From: Sialis fuliginosa
Lineage: Eukaryota; Arthropoda; Insecta; Megaloptera; Sialidae
DNA: 64,000 nucleotides
Reading direction: 5' to 3'
NCBI GenBank assembly: GCA_961205875.1
Contig: OY540809.1
Coordinates: forward strand, 29,586,267-29,650,266
The position numbers and the translations under genes are program-made. The notes under the pieces were generated by a model. That model saw nothing but the letters and a program-made list of their open reading frames with translations, was not told where the DNA came from and did no database searches. Shown one piece after another: positions 35,148 to 47,840 of this stretch; the first letter of the stretch is position 1, and each line of letters opens with the position of its first letter.

Positions 35148-35999
35148 CAGCATTGTTTTTCATATTTTATCTTATTGTTGAAATTTCTCTGCACTTCAAA
35201 ACACTTTCTAATAATTATGCAAGAAATATACAGTGTTTGCTAAAATGAATTAAACCACGAGTTTGAATCCAGGTCAAACTATTTTGATGTCGGATATTGA
35301 AGTGAAATCGTTGTCATTGCGTGGTCTTACAAGTTACAGAGATCAAATAAAATGCCGCTTTGTCGTTTTCCTATCTAACTTCCTTTTACGTTTTTAGAAA
35401 ACATATTTTTTAATAAATAAAGTTTTCAAATAAAAACGTCCTTGACAATGATATTATATTATTTGACTAACATAAGTACCTAGTAAAATGTACAGACATT
35501 TTTCTACTTTATCTATTTTTCATTTCGTATTAACTATAAATATTTCCCAAATTCCCAATAATGTCGGTTATAAATTATAAGATATTGCCATATTGCGTTT
35601 TTAAAATTCTATCTACAAAAATGAATTTCAATAACTATAGGTAATATATTTTACAGTTTTCTTTCTCTGAAAAAAATATTTTACGTACTTCGTGCATTAT
35701 ACATAAACATTACAAAACGATATCTACTTGTTTAAATAATAACGTAATACAATATGTAATATCATTTGAATATAACAATACTGCATCATTGTTACATTTA
35801 ATATAGTTAAATTATTATATCATACATATTATGATGTACATACAAACAATGGCGCCCTGTTAAAAACATTGTATTAAAAAATTAATATTAACATTTTGTT
35901 ATAAATTATAATTATAAGCGACTATTAAATATTCTTCATCCAAAATTCTTAAAATCTATATAAATACAAAACAAAATTTTTGTATTTAAATAATATAGA

Positions 36000-36680
36000 A
36001 AAGGGTCAAGAGGGTAAAAATGCAAATTCTTGATCTGTTTTTCGTACAATTCAAACTATAAAATTATATCATATTAATCATATTCTACTAATTGAGATCT
36101 ACATTTTGACACCCCTCATGCCTAGATATGAAAATAAAAATGAAAAATTCTATGACACCCCTCCCTATTATTCCAAAATTTAAAATGATATTGTTGACTT
36201 TAGTATTTGTCGTTGATAGTTCCACCAAATCCTCATTACCAATTTTTTTTTCAGATTTTTTTAACCGAGTTTAAAGGGGGGGGGGGATAAAATAAAATAC
36301 TGCTTGGAGCCCCTGTAGGCGCTATTTTTGAGTTAAAAAATATATAAAAAATAGGGTCAAATTCTACTGATTGAAATATACATTTTGACACTCCACACGT
36401 ATACAATTTTTTTTATTTGCTTTAAGCGCCATTTTTAATTTTAAAAAAACACTGGTTTGGTTATACATTTTGACGTTCTACATGCCTTGGTATAAAAAAT
36501 ATATTTTTGTCTAGCTTTAGCTCCTTAGTGCCTCCCTTGAAATTTTTTTTTTTTCAAAAAATTCGTACATCTTTTACTATATAGAGGACATCATTTTACA
36601 AACTCAGTAAAAAATATATAGTTTACGAGATATTTTACTTTGACTGAAAAGGACGGTTGACAAAGTCCCTATGGTAACCC
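36000..36680 (+). repeat. Degenerate retroelement 3'-UTR-like sequence
   Basis: TACATTTTGAC occurs three times (36102, 36381, 36464) with poly-G and poly-T tracts, ending GTTTACGAGATATTTTACTT and GACTGAAAAGGACGG. The latter phrase also occurs at 6650 and 13378 and is common in insect LINE tails. No reverse-transcriptase frame is left. Confidence 0.4.
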
Positions 36681-37123
36681 CTGGATCAACTTCGTACCAT
36701 TAAATGAACTTTTTCAGTTAAATTAAAGTAAAGTTTTTATATTCAGAAAAAGGTTTCTTATTTAACAAGATTATATGTATAAAAAAATAATCATTTTATA
36801 TAGACGCCCATGTACTCTGATATAAATCGCTGAGAGATTCCCATACAATAATTCTCATATGCACATACTCATATATAATTTACAATAATACATATGCACA
36901 TATGTATATCAGTTCAGACTGAAATTCACACGATGTAAACCATTAAATGAGGTAGCAAATATTATTACAAGAATTATTTAACAAAACATGATGACAATAA
37001 TAAGTAGATTCATTTCATAATGTTTCGTCATTGTTTAATGTAAATTATTTCTTTTCTAACGCACATGGATTTATTCAACTTTTAATACTGCATCCATTAA
37101 AATATACCTTTTATTATAAAATG

Positions 37124-37627
37124 CAGTGCCGGATTAGCCATGTAGCACGAGTAGCAAATGCTACGAGCCCCGCGTCGCTGGGGACCCCGCGGCTTAGCGA
37201 AAAAATATCTCTTATTGGATTTACCACCTCCAAATCTACAGTAATTAATAATTATTAACCTACCCTAAAGTTAAATTATAATTTAACTTTAGGGTTTCTG
37301 ATATCGAATCGATTTTATCGAAAAATCGATTTTTAAGAGAAAAGTTTATGTGTAAAAGTGGTGTTTTATTATACACTCCTCAAAAAATTAAGGGATGATA
37401 AAAAAAAAGCAAATTCAAATTTTCAGTTATATCTCCGCGAAAAATTATTAGATTTGCATGATCCAAAGCTCATTAAAAAATTTGCTCTTTCTAATTTGGG
37501 GAGGGGGGAGTGACACTATCAATTTCCACCCCGGATATCATCCCCCCCCCCTCCTGGTGACGCCACTACTAAGGACCTTTTTATAATATTTGCTATACAG
37601 ATCCCGCGCTGGCTTAATCCGGCACTG
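37124..37627. mobile_element. hAT non-autonomous element, 504 bp, with perfect target duplication
   Basis: Inverted ends CAGTGCCGGATTA and TAATCCGGCACTG, flanked on both sides by ATAAAATG (37116-37123 and 37628-37635). The interior has GGGACCCCGCGG, a perfect 32-base palindrome at 37263-37294, and poly-C. The open frames 37031-37258 and 37519-37707 are by chance. Confidence 0.92.
37263..37294. repeat. Perfect 32-base palindrome
   Basis: CCCTAAAGTTAAATTA is followed directly by its exact reverse complement, with no loop. It lies inside the hAT element and may be the junction of an even smaller insertion. Confidence 0.85.
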
Positions 37628-38386
37628 ATAAAATGATCAGAAAAAATAGGTATATAAATAATTTTTAAAAAACATATGTGAAGAGGCTGTGTCCTCAGGT
37701 TCGCCACCGTAGTATAATTATAAGATATAATATAAATTACATGTGTATAATTTTGTGTACAGTAAATGGGGCAATGTTCACAAAATTAACTTGACCTAAA
37801 TTCGTCAACCCACCTATTCAAAGAGTTAGGGGTTAAAACTTTTAAAAAGTTTTGTATTGCATTGTTGTATTGTTTATAAATTAAATAATTAACTTTTATG
37901 ATCTGTTTTTGTAATACAATTGCTTAAAATTTAAATAATGAAAACAGTATATAAATAAAATAAAATAAAAATTATTTACAAGGTCCTCAATATTCAGTTA
38001 AAATCAATAATAAATATTAATAACATTTGACTTAAAATGTTTTAATGAAATCCCAACAAAATAAAAAAAGTTTACATATAATAAATTATTAAGAACAATG
38101 TCTATTAAAAATGGCATTTCACTTATAAAAAAATTCATAAATAGGTAAAATTAATTAGTTTTTTATATGTTCTTATAAATAAAATTAAACAATAAACCAC
38201 ATATTCCTAATTAATTATAAAATAAGTTTCACCTTTCTAAAATACTAACAAACCCATAAAAATGCAACTACATGCAAAATTTTGTTAAACATTCACCACA
38301 ATTGTGTAGGAAACCTGTAATTTACTGATTTAAAACATCAGCAGAACACAGTATTGGAAATTTTCATCAAAACATAAATTTCTCCA

Positions 38387-38404
38387 AGGTCAGGTCAAAG
38401 GTCA
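38387..38404 (+). promoter_or_regulatory. Cluster of nuclear-receptor half-sites (DR1)
   Basis: AGGTCAAAGGTCA (38392-38404) is a perfect DR1, overlapped upstream by another AGGTCA (38387-38392). DR1 binds HNF4 and USP/RXR-type receptors. Function is inferred from the motif only. Confidence 0.3.
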
Positions 38405-38746
38405 AACGTGCAACATTTTCAGATCAACGGAACTACTTAAAATTTAAAAAAATAGATATACTGTCGTTGTTGTTTATTTGTATTTTTTTGTTATCAATGA
38501 GTGAAAGCGTTAGAAAGTCATAGATAATGCATGTCTAAAATAATTCGAATATCAATGAATATCAAGAAATGAGTCACATTTACCTTTATACATCAACTGG
38601 CACGTATTTATATTTACACGGATATTGAAAGTGATTTTGATTATTTACAGAGGTATTTATTTTTTTAATTAATAGAAAATATGTATCAAAGGTAGTTGTA
38701 GGAACTTATAGGTAGGCATATTAATGATTTTTTAAACTATATATTA

Positions 38747-40166
38747 GGGTGTGTCAGAAAAAAGTAACATGTTTTTCTTCGCTTACATTACGAAATAAGT
38801 TAGATTATGACCTAAAATAAATTCTTGCCGAAGGATTACTTTGTAGTTCAATTTTAAGAGGTGCCGCAAAGAGGAGTCCCGTTTCCCATTTAAATAACAT
38901 TGAAATATAATTTTTTAGTACTAAAGTTGGTATTACTGATTTATGATAATGGATAAAAAAAAATTAAGGACGTCATTTTGCAGAGAATAAAAATATTTTC
39001 TAATAATGCCAGTTGTCGGATGGGTCATTCTTTTTCTGATAGCTCAGTAGTAGAGTTATATATTGCTATTAATTTGATATTTATAGAATATTTACGTTAA
39101 AATGCTGATTTTTGTAAAAAAAATATTTAATTTAAAGTTTCAACTCATGGCATTTACACTTATACCTCTTGAATATTTTTATAGAGAATTAAATTTCCCA
39201 TAAAATTAACATTAAACTTATTTTTATAAAATCTATAGTTTATACATAGTCTTTTAGACGTTCATTTTTAACAAATAAATCACTTAGAATGTATATAACT
39301 TTTTTACGTTGAATTGAGGGTCATGACTTTGTAGACACTTAGAGAATTTTATCTTCTACAAAATGATGTCCTTAAAAAATTTTCAACAGTTGTCATGAAT
39401 CAGTAATACCAACTTTGGTATTAAGGAATCATTTTCCCATGTTATTTTTAAAAAAAAGTTAGCCCCCCCCCCCTCCCCAAATGCATATTTTTAGTTAATT
39501 TTATGTGCAATCGTTTGATAGTTATTACTTTAATTAGTATAAATTAAATAAATTTTATAAAAAAGTTAGCCCCCCACATTTCATTATTTTGCTCATTTTG
39601 AGTATACAAGATTAATTTTTATTTAAAATTGTTTGATAGCTGTTACCTTCGCAGATTTTTAACATTTTTGTTAAACAACAATTAAATTTTAAAATTTACC
39701 GCGTTCTCGTTTTTAAAATTCTACCCCCCCCCCCCCCCCCCCCCAACGCATGTTTTCAGTTAATTTTATATGCAATAGTTTGATAGTATAATATTATCGT
39801 TTGATAGTTATTACTTTAATTAGAATTAATGGCTACAGTTAAAAAAGAAATCTTGTAAACCCAAAATGAACTCAATAATCAAATGTGGGGGGGGGGGGGT
39901 AATTTTTTCATAAAATTTAATTAATAAAAATTAATTAAACTAATAACTATCAAACGACAAAATTAAACTATTAAACACTATCAAACGAATATCAAACGAT
40001 TGCGTATAAAATAAACAAAATATTGAATTTGGGGGGGCTAACTTTTTGGACATCCATGCGGCACCTTTTAAAATTGACTACATAGTAATCCTTCGGCAAG
40101 AATTTATTTTTGGTCATAAACTAACTTATTTCGTTACGAGAGCGAATGTTCATTTTTTTGACACAC
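38747..40166. mobile_element. Terminal-inverted-repeat element, 1.42 kb, about 125 bp ends
   Basis: GGGTGTGTCAGAAAAAAG and TTTTTTTGACACAC ends with TA at both tips. The inverted similarity runs through AGGATTACT and GGTGCCGCA/TGCGGCACC. A second inverted pair lies inside (ACTAAAGTTGGTATTACTGA near 38920 and TCAGTAATACCAACTTTGGT near 39400). Phrases like TCGTTTGATAGTTATTACTT repeat at 39510, 39775 and 39800. No transposase frame. It contains a run of 21 C and one of 13 G. Confidence 0.7.
39724..39744. repeat. Poly-C tract, 21 bases
   Basis: Uninterrupted C21 in very AT-rich surroundings, matched by a G13 run at 39887-39899. Base counts in such tracts are prone to sequencing error. Confidence 0.85.
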
Positions 40167-40517
40167 TACTACATATATATACACATTATAGGTACATATC
40201 TACAATATAGGTATAAAACAAAATCCCTCACCGCATCTCAGTAAAAACTGACCGGATTTTATTCCGGTTTTCACTAATGGATAGAGTGCTTCACGAGGAA
40301 GGTTCAGGTGTATAATTTCTGGATATTTTTTGTGTAAATATAAATTCGGATAAAAAACAATCGTCGGAAAGGCATCTTCGCGTGCGCTGCGTAAATATTT
40401 CGCGATAAGTTAAAACAATCTTTAATCGGTTTATTGCAGATTAAATTTATATTCCGGGGTAATACCGGGTCCAATGCGCATCTAAGATATGAATATTGAA
40501 TTTATTCATTCAGATCT

Positions 40518-40560
40518 TATGCCGTGTTTAGATCAAAAAACAAAATAGTAACACGGATTC
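40518..40560. repeat. Single end of the ATGCCGTGTTTAGACC family
   Basis: ATGCCGTGTTTAGATCAAAA then TAACACGGATTC, matching the left end of 49263-49403. Confidence 0.5.
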
Positions 40561-40639
40561 ATTCTTTTGGTTTATGATATAATCATGGAAAGATTCAATC
40601 TTCAAGAAAACGCATTTTAACCCCCAGTTTAATCAAAAT

Positions 40640-40790
40640 CTGTTATTGACAACAGCCATGCAAATATCTGAATGGACCAATCAGTATATGCTATTTAACA
40701 GATGTGTACCAAGCTGTCAACACAAACTGGTAACGGCAACATATACAGAAGAAATCGGGCATAGAATGTGCTATAGGCCTTTTGCAAAAT
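40640..40790 (+). repeat. Dispersed repeat, copy 1
   Basis: CAGATGTGTACCAAGCTGTC, CAACACAAACTGGTAAC and GAAGAAATCGGGCATAGAA recur inverted at 45025-45130. The 79-codon frame starting at 40646 is not preserved in the other copy, so I do not call a gene. Confidence 0.6.
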
Positions 40791-42194
40791 ACAAATTATT
40801 TCCTTTTCTTCTCCCCTATTTTAACATTCTTTACATTTTTCTTAAGGTCGTTTTGGGTAAATTTTATATTTCAAAGAAAACATGACAATAGACTATAGTC
40901 ACTACATAGGGTAAACTATACTAATTTTGGCACTACAGTAGTGATTGGCACTTTTGACTTTATTAACAAATAATAAGAATTGCAAACTATATATATCGTT
41001 TTTAAATATTTCATTGTTTACTCATGTAGTTACTGTTTAAATATCAACAAGTAGAAACATTTTTACAGTTGACAATATTGGCGTATAAAATATAAAAAGT
41101 CGGAGAGTGAGTGTGGTGCGGTGTTTCTTGACATTTGTTAAAATTTCCTTAAGAAGTAAGTAAACTTTATCATTCTATAAATTATTATTTTCTTATGCTA
41201 CTTGCAAAATGAGCTTTGTGTTTACTTTGATATAAATTAAAATGTCATTTTGAACTGTATTTTATGCATATGATTCAATATAACCGTTAATATTACTATG
41301 CCAAAATTGATATTGTTGTTTTTATTAAAAACTAATTTATTGGCACTCATGCCAATCACTAAACAAATGTTTACAAATTAATTATTTGTTTTAAATGCCT
41401 AAAAAATTGTATAATCGAAACTAAATAGAATTTTGAAGTTATTTTATAAAGAATATATTTTTTTTTAATTCTTGGCAGTGACAATAACTATACCCAGAGC
41501 AGGGTGCCAATCATTATAATCAAAATTTAAATATCAGTCACTATACGTTTCTGAATTGCAAATTAATAGTCTAATTTCTATTGTGTTTTCTTTTCAATGT
41601 TTTTATTTAATAATCACTTTCAGAACTAATCTAACTTTATTTCAGAAAATTTAAAACATGCCTAAAGTATCGTCTAGGCGGCATTTCACATTGTATTGGT
41701 GATGTAGATGTGACAAATATTTGTTATGTTTGTGAATATCTCTAATTGGTCATCCACACATGGTGTTCAAACTTTATTTAACAAATAATGCATAGACCAG
41801 TGAAAAATTATTAATGAACATTATAAAATTAATTTCATAATTTTTTTAACTAAAAAATATTTTAATTGTAATAAACTTATTATTGTTAGAAAAAAATTAC
41901 CCCCCCCCCCCTCACCAAAAAATTCCGCCCCGCATTACCTTCTTAAAAAAGGGTCACCCTATTAGAAACCAAAAATTATAATAACGATTATGTTTTATAT
42001 TTATAAGAATTGGAATAATTGAGAAAGCCAGGTGAGAGGGTAAAGACAGATATTTGCGTATTGAAAGACTGACAAAGAGAATGTAAATAGTTAAAATTTT
42101 AGAATTTAAACAATATTATATTATATTTATATTTTTATAATTAATATTTATTGTGATTTTAGAAGTATTATTATTAAATATGTATATATTACTA

Positions 42195-42480
42195 TATTAG
42201 GGACCATGTTTTTTTTTACACCCCCTCCCCCCCGTCCTTGTCACAGCTGGTCACATTTGTGAGACCCCCCCCCCTACCTAATATAACGTCACATATTTTG
42301 CAATTTTACACCTTAAAATTATTTAAATGTTTAAAATGTCTACAAAAAAGCTAGTATATTATATTTTGAAATGTGATGTCACAAAATTTAGGACCCCTTC
42401 CACCTTGTCACACAATGTCACACTTCGTCGACCCCCTCCCCCCCTTAACGTGTGACGTAATTTATGGATGGCCCCATATT
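42195..42480. mobile_element. Miniature element with C-rich ends, about 285 bp
   Basis: TAGGGACCATG at the left mirrors ATGGCCCCATA at the right. Both arms carry CCCCCTCCCCCC and GTCACA phrases, and the right arm has ACGTGTGACGTAATTTATGG. Confidence 0.55.
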
Positions 42481-42795
42481 AATATCATTTAATGTGATTT
42501 TAGAAGTAAAAAAAATATTTTGTTTCCTAAAAGTTTATTATTAATATATAATTTACTATTATTAATATCATTTAATGTGATTTTAGAAGTAAAAAAAATA
42601 TTTTGTTTGCTTAAAGTTTATTATGAATTTGTTTTTGATAATTAATGCTAATTAATGTGCTTTTAGAAGGAAAAAAAACATTTTGTTTGGTAAAAGTTTA
42701 TTATTAATATGTATTTTATAATTAATATCATTTAATGTGATTTTATAAGTATGAAATATATGTTTTGTTTACTAAAACTTTATTTTTAATAGAAA
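42478..42795. repeat. 80-83-base tandem array, four units
   Basis: Units start at 42478, 42561, 42641 and 42721 with ATTAATATCATTTAATGTG, TTTTAGAAGTAAAAAAAA and TTTTGTTT. A fifth weak unit may precede at 42138, left of the nested miniature element. Confidence 0.85.
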
Positions 42796-43364
42796 TATAT
42801 TAAGTGCCAATTACTGATACCTATAGTGTCAATTACTATGCCAAGTGTGCCAATAATTGTGCTTTTCTACCATTTTTTGTTCTTTTTGGATTATATTTTA
42901 TAATTGGATACTTATAATTAATATAAATGTTTTATTATATTCCTTAATCCCTACAAATCAGTATCCACCATAATTTAACCTGTAATACTGATTATCTAAA
43001 AAAATATCGTCTTTCAAAATCGAGTTTTAGCTTAAAGTGCCAATCATTGTATAGTTTACCCTACTACATATATACAATGGATTGACCACTCTGGTATTAG
43101 AGAAAACCTATGTAAAATGGCCTACTAGTCAATATGACACTGTTTACTACGTATCATAACGTTTTTAAAAATATTCACCTCGTTCTTATACCAGAATTTA
43201 TTTGAATGATAAAAACTGTAAAGGAAATAATCATATCCGATGTTCTTATTTCTTCTATATCAGCATTTTTCAGGTATCTTTTAGATTTAAAACACATGTA
43301 GTAAACTCAGATAAAGGAACCTAAAATTTTGCAAGTTTTGAAATTATTTCACATTTTTAAGGCA

Positions 43365-43971
43365 GTATTGCGACGTGACGATTTAAAATTTTCGATTTTT
43401 GTTTTACAAATTTTGAAAGTAAAATATATTATTTGAGAGTATACTGTGAAAATTGTAAACCGTTTAAAGTATTTACGAAGTAATAGCACATAGAAGAGAT
43501 GTTATGTTAGTGTAACATCTGTTACTAAATTAGCATGCGTTTTTCTCGAAACTACTTTTTTCAGTCTCTAATCAACCGATCGAGCTATAATTTTAACACA
43601 TTATTCTACATTTCTTTTTTTCTTGATTTTCAACGAAAAAAAACACGATTTTTGCAATCTTTTTTTTACGTTCGCCGTTTTGTTTTTTATTAATATAAAT
43701 ATCTGATTCTAGATAATTATAAAATGAAAATATATTTAATTTTTTTGCTTCATATCACTACAAGTGGAGATATGCTTCTCACCACCCACCCACTTTTTTT
43801 TCAAGGAGTCCGCTTTGACCCCAATAAAGAATAATAAAATTTACTAAAAAACAATTTTTGTGTAATTTAAGATGCAAATAAAAACATTTATAAAACTGAA
43901 AAGATTATATTTTATTTTGTCACGAAAAAATTCCTGAAATAAACTAAATTTTAGGCGTCACACCGCAATAC
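43365..43971. mobile_element. Inverted-repeat miniature element, about 607 bp
   Basis: GTATTGCGACGTGACG and CGTCACACCGCAATAC are inverted; next AAAATTTTC/AAATTTTA also match. TA is present inside both tips. Confidence 0.6.
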
Positions 43972-44444
43972 ATATAATTTGACTTCAGTATCCTGTATTT
44001 TGTTTTCAGTCATGTACCTATATGTATGTAAATGTGTCATAGTTGCACATAATGTTATTGAAATATCTTTTGTATTAATAGAAATGATTTCTTCTTTACA
44101 TTGTTCAAATTAACCTCGTTACTTGACCACAAAATGTGAAAATACTAAACAGTAAGAAGCACTTTTTCCTTTCATCGTTTTAATTATTATAATAAGCATT
44201 TTTCTACAACATTCATTAATTATGACTGCGAGTCTGTCGATTTAATTATTAGAATTACATATGAAGTAACACTGTATACTCACAATCAGTCTATACTCTA
44301 TAGAATTGTATGTTTTATTGCGCATGAAGTTAATTTATTGTCTTTCTTCTAATGGTTTCCTAAATTTTAATTAATAAACTTCTTGACTGTATTAGTCAAC
44401 TTTTTCGTTTTAATTTTTGATTCATATAAGAATCAAAAGATTTA

Positions 44445-44989
44445 AGGTACCTACTGGCACCAATCTTGGCAAAGACCCTAGTAATGGCAAATTTTTAATT
44501 AAATGTACTGAATTAGAAATATGTGTTGATATTCATTACTACTATTTCTGAATATTAATCTATATACATTTAACTGTCTTACAGCGTGATTTGATGACAA
44601 TCGGCCAATAGTTGTTAAAATGGTGGACATTTAAACTAATTATTAGTATAATTTATTTATTAATTATAATATTATCATAGCAACTGCTTCACATTGTTTC
44701 AAATTTGACGATTCTTTCTTTTATATCTTTTGTGTCCTAGTAATTATCATTTTGTAATCCCTAGCAAGTGTCCATTAATGGTTTTACCTTTATCATTATT
44801 GGAGAAAAACATGAACAAAATAAAAGGCTATAATTTAAAAAAACAAACTATTTTTGCGGACTTTGGTAGGTAATTAAACTGATTAAATAAAGAGTTACTT
44901 GTTTTATTAGTAACATGAGTTCAAGCCCATTAATGCAAAAAAAAACCGAAAACTTGCTCTTATAGCGGCCATAACGGGTACCTTTATCT
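44445..44989 (+). mobile_element. TA-target miniature element (AGGTA family), full copy A
   Basis: Starts AGGTACCTACTGGCACCAAT after TA and ends GGGTACCTTTATCT before TA. The inverted ends (consensus AGGTA.TGGCACCAGT) and TA duplication suggest a Tc1/mariner-type mobiliser. No coding. Confidence 0.85.
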
Positions 44990-45024
44990 TATAAAGACCT
45001 TAATTAACCTTCCTCTACCGGTTA

Positions 45025-45130
45025 GACTTACACTATTATTGCCTGATTTCTTCTTCATATGTTACCAGTTTGTTTGTGTTGACAATTTGGTACACATCTG
45101 TTTTTGGATATTTACATGACTGATATCAAT
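45025..45130 (-). repeat. Dispersed repeat, copy 2, inverted
   Basis: Inverse of 40640-40790: GTTACCAGTTTGTTTGTGTT, then TTGGTACACATCTG and a TATTTACATGA remnant. Confidence 0.55.
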
Positions 45131-46834
45131 AACATAATTTGATAAAATTGGGAGTATGTCTCTGTTTTTTACCATACTGACAAAACTGAAACATGATTTT
45201 TTTTATTGGTATGTTGTAATAGAAAAAATTAGCAAAATTTTATAAAGTATTTTAATTTCTGTTATGTAATAAAATGTAAACTAGAAAAAAGTTATTTGTA
45301 GCTGCAATAACATAAAAATTGGTTTATTTGAAATTACTTATTCGTAATACATATTTCATAAAGTCATAAAACGTAAATTAAAGTTTTTATAGGTAGGTAC
45401 GCATATTTGTAACAAAAAATTGTTCATTCTAAAAATATATTTTTCTAATACTTAGGAACTAATATGTTGTTATAATGTATAATAACAATAAATATACCAA
45501 TACTTAAATAGTATTAATAACAATTTATAATAAATAACACACCGTTTATTGTCAACTACGAATTTATAAAAATAGTAATTAGTAATAAATATTAAATATA
45601 ACCTTGTAAACAAAACAACAAATATTTTATTTAGTTCCCGGATAATAAATTTTTAAAAATAAATAAATATTCGATTTAAAAATATTTTTACATTCATAAT
45701 ATAGTTATTGTGTATACCTACAATTAAATATGACATCAATTAATAAAGTTATAAATGTAAACTGAATTTATTGGTTATCTGATAAAAAACAATAGTATAA
45801 TATTTTTAATTAATAGATTTATTTATGCATGTACATGTGGGTTGTTTTTTATACAAAAACAAATTGTTTTTTTATTATTTGATATACACATTTTTTTGTA
45901 AGATTTTTAAGTCAATTATGGATAATTTTATTTGTAATATTATCATTTAAAAAGTGTCTACTTTTATATACTAACAATAACTAGATAGAATGAATCTTGA
46001 AATAAAATACTATACTTCCGTTTATTTATAACTTAATAGTTATAACATAGCTGTTTATTTTTCAATTTTAGTTATTTACCTATATAGAAAAAATATATTT
46101 ACTATTATAGCAACAATAACGGTATAAATTTAATAAAAATATTTTGCTCATCACTTCAGATGACTTTTATATTCGCTTAATTTACAAAACCCAAATTGAT
46201 TAACTGTTTTATTGACCAAGATTTTCCCTGTCTTAGGCAGTTATAAATTCTAGACGAACCAAAACTTACCTAAACTGTCAAAAATTTCTGATGCTAATTT
46301 ACAAAACATGTGTTGGAAGTTTTATTCATATTATTATACAGTTTCCGTTTCAAATACGTATTGTAAATGGTGAAGTGAAGGTTTAGAATTTTTACAACAT
46401 GGTGTTAGAATTTGAAATACTATACTGTGTAGGAAATTATATACCTATGTACATATATTATGATTAGGAAGATATAAATAAGTGTATTATTTTTATTTTA
46501 TTATTAATAATATTGGGTTGTTGTTTGTTGTACCCCCATTATATATTCGTCATGAGATCTTTGTGCGAATTTTTCTGACATCAGACGCGACACATTCATT
46601 ATTCTATTTATTTATAAACATTGAACACATATACTCGTACGGATAGATAAACAAACACAGAGAGGCTCTGAGAAGTCACCACAGATTATATTTTCCTGAA
46701 AATAATCAGACTGCACCATCTGGACCTATATATTATGTAGATACCAAATGTGTTATTCGGTAGATATATATACATATCGAAAGTGTAAATACACTGGTGG
46801 TGAGAATTAACTTGCATCCGATTTTAGAATTTTA

Positions 46835-47085
46835 GGTATAGGAAATTTCCAAACTTGTGTAGTAAACCAACAAGATGTATTGGAAATTTACTAAACTTAA
46901 TGATGTATATTTTTTTCATATACAGGTCTACTAAATTTACAAATAAAAAATTATAAACTTCATAGCTAAATGAATTGTAAATTTACATATTCGTAAAGTT
47001 TTACCACAACTTGTCTCATAGAGTATAAATATAGGAAATTTCCAAGCTTGTGTAGTAAACTCACAAGATGTATTGTAAAAATACA
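46835..47085. repeat. Direct repeat pair, spacing about 195 bases
   Basis: ATAGGAAATTTCCAAACTTG, TGTAGTAAAC and AACAAGATGTATTG at 46837 recur as GGAAATTTCCAAGCTTGTGT and CACAAGATGTATTG at 47032. Repeated GTAAATTTAC phrases lie between. Confidence 0.5.
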
Positions 47086-47529
47086 AATTTAATTGGAGAT
47101 TTACTAAACTATGAGGTAATTTATTTTCCAAACACTGACTTTTGGAATTTACTTTTACATTTGTATAGTAAAAATATTGTAAATTTACTATTTTTTTTCT
47201 CAGTGTAGTCTCATTCTATGTGAAGCCCTATTTACTTATACAAATAAAAAACTACATCTCTATTTTATTAAGCGTTAATAACAAAAATTCTCGGCTGCGT
47301 CTTCAGTTTTAGATTTTAAACTTCATTTATAATTTGTACTATACAGGATGTCCCGTTACAACTTCTGAAAGTTTGTCGGTATGTTTACAGAACAGCCTGT
47401 ATATATAATTTATTTTGATTTTCTGTTTATATCCGCGCGTAAAAAAATTACGATTAAATTAAGATATTATCAAGGAAATTTCCGATAAAAAGATGACACT
47501 GTATTTACCTACGACTCACGTAAATAACA

Positions 47530-47840
47530 ATAAACCTATGAATAACCCCAAATTCGCTGCCAAATGTGAGTCACTTTTTCCTCGTAGGAGCCAGGTTTCG
47601 CGTCTACCGAAGGTTGATATATGCAGTCAGTGACGTAGACAGTGCAATGCGCGGGTGGGTGGTTCGGGATGGGGAGGGGGAATGAGGCGGCTGCTGGTTT
47701 TGTGAAGGAGGGGCACAGACCCCTCACTCATGGCGGGCGACCTTCTGATCTGGCTCAGTATACGACTGTCAGTTGGCTTGGATATACCGCGGTTACCGTA
47801 CCGTGGTTTGTCAAAGTTTCACTCGTTTGACAACCGAATG
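47530..47840. other. Isolated G+C-rich stretch, gene-free
   Basis: The richest G+C stretch between 33034 and 62720 (GCGCGGGTGGGTGG, GGGGAGGGGGAATGAGGCGG, ATACCGCGGTTACCGTACCG). CAGTGACGTAGACAGTG at 47632 resembles a hAT left end, so part may be transposon. The right part (47740-47840) could be promoter or 5'-UTR material. Two open frames here overlap on opposite strands and neither looks coding. Confidence 0.35.

Larger units (their letters stand above)
40909..43062. mobile_element. Large TA-target element, about 2.15 kb, coding region lost
   Basis: GGGTAAACTATAC and GTATAGTTTACCC ends with TA tips; CTACA also flanks both sides (40902-40906 and 43063-43067), so the duplication length is ambiguous. 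GTGATTGGCACTTTT near the left mirrors AAAGTGCCAATCATTG at the right, and TGGCACT/AGTGCCA phrases recur inside. At 41643-41660 an acceptor-like TTTATTTCAG precedes ATGCCTAAAGTATCG, which could be the start of a lost transposase (MPKVSSRR then stop). Nested in it are 42195-42480 and the tandem array at 42478-42795. Confidence 0.65.

Noticed and set aside
37031..37258. 75-codon frame at a hAT end
   Set aside because: It spans the left boundary of the hAT element at 37124, so it is a chance fusion of flank and element.
40646..40885. 79-codon frame starting MTTAMQISEWTNQY
   Set aside because: It overlaps a dispersed repeat whose other copy (45025-45130) does not keep the frame.
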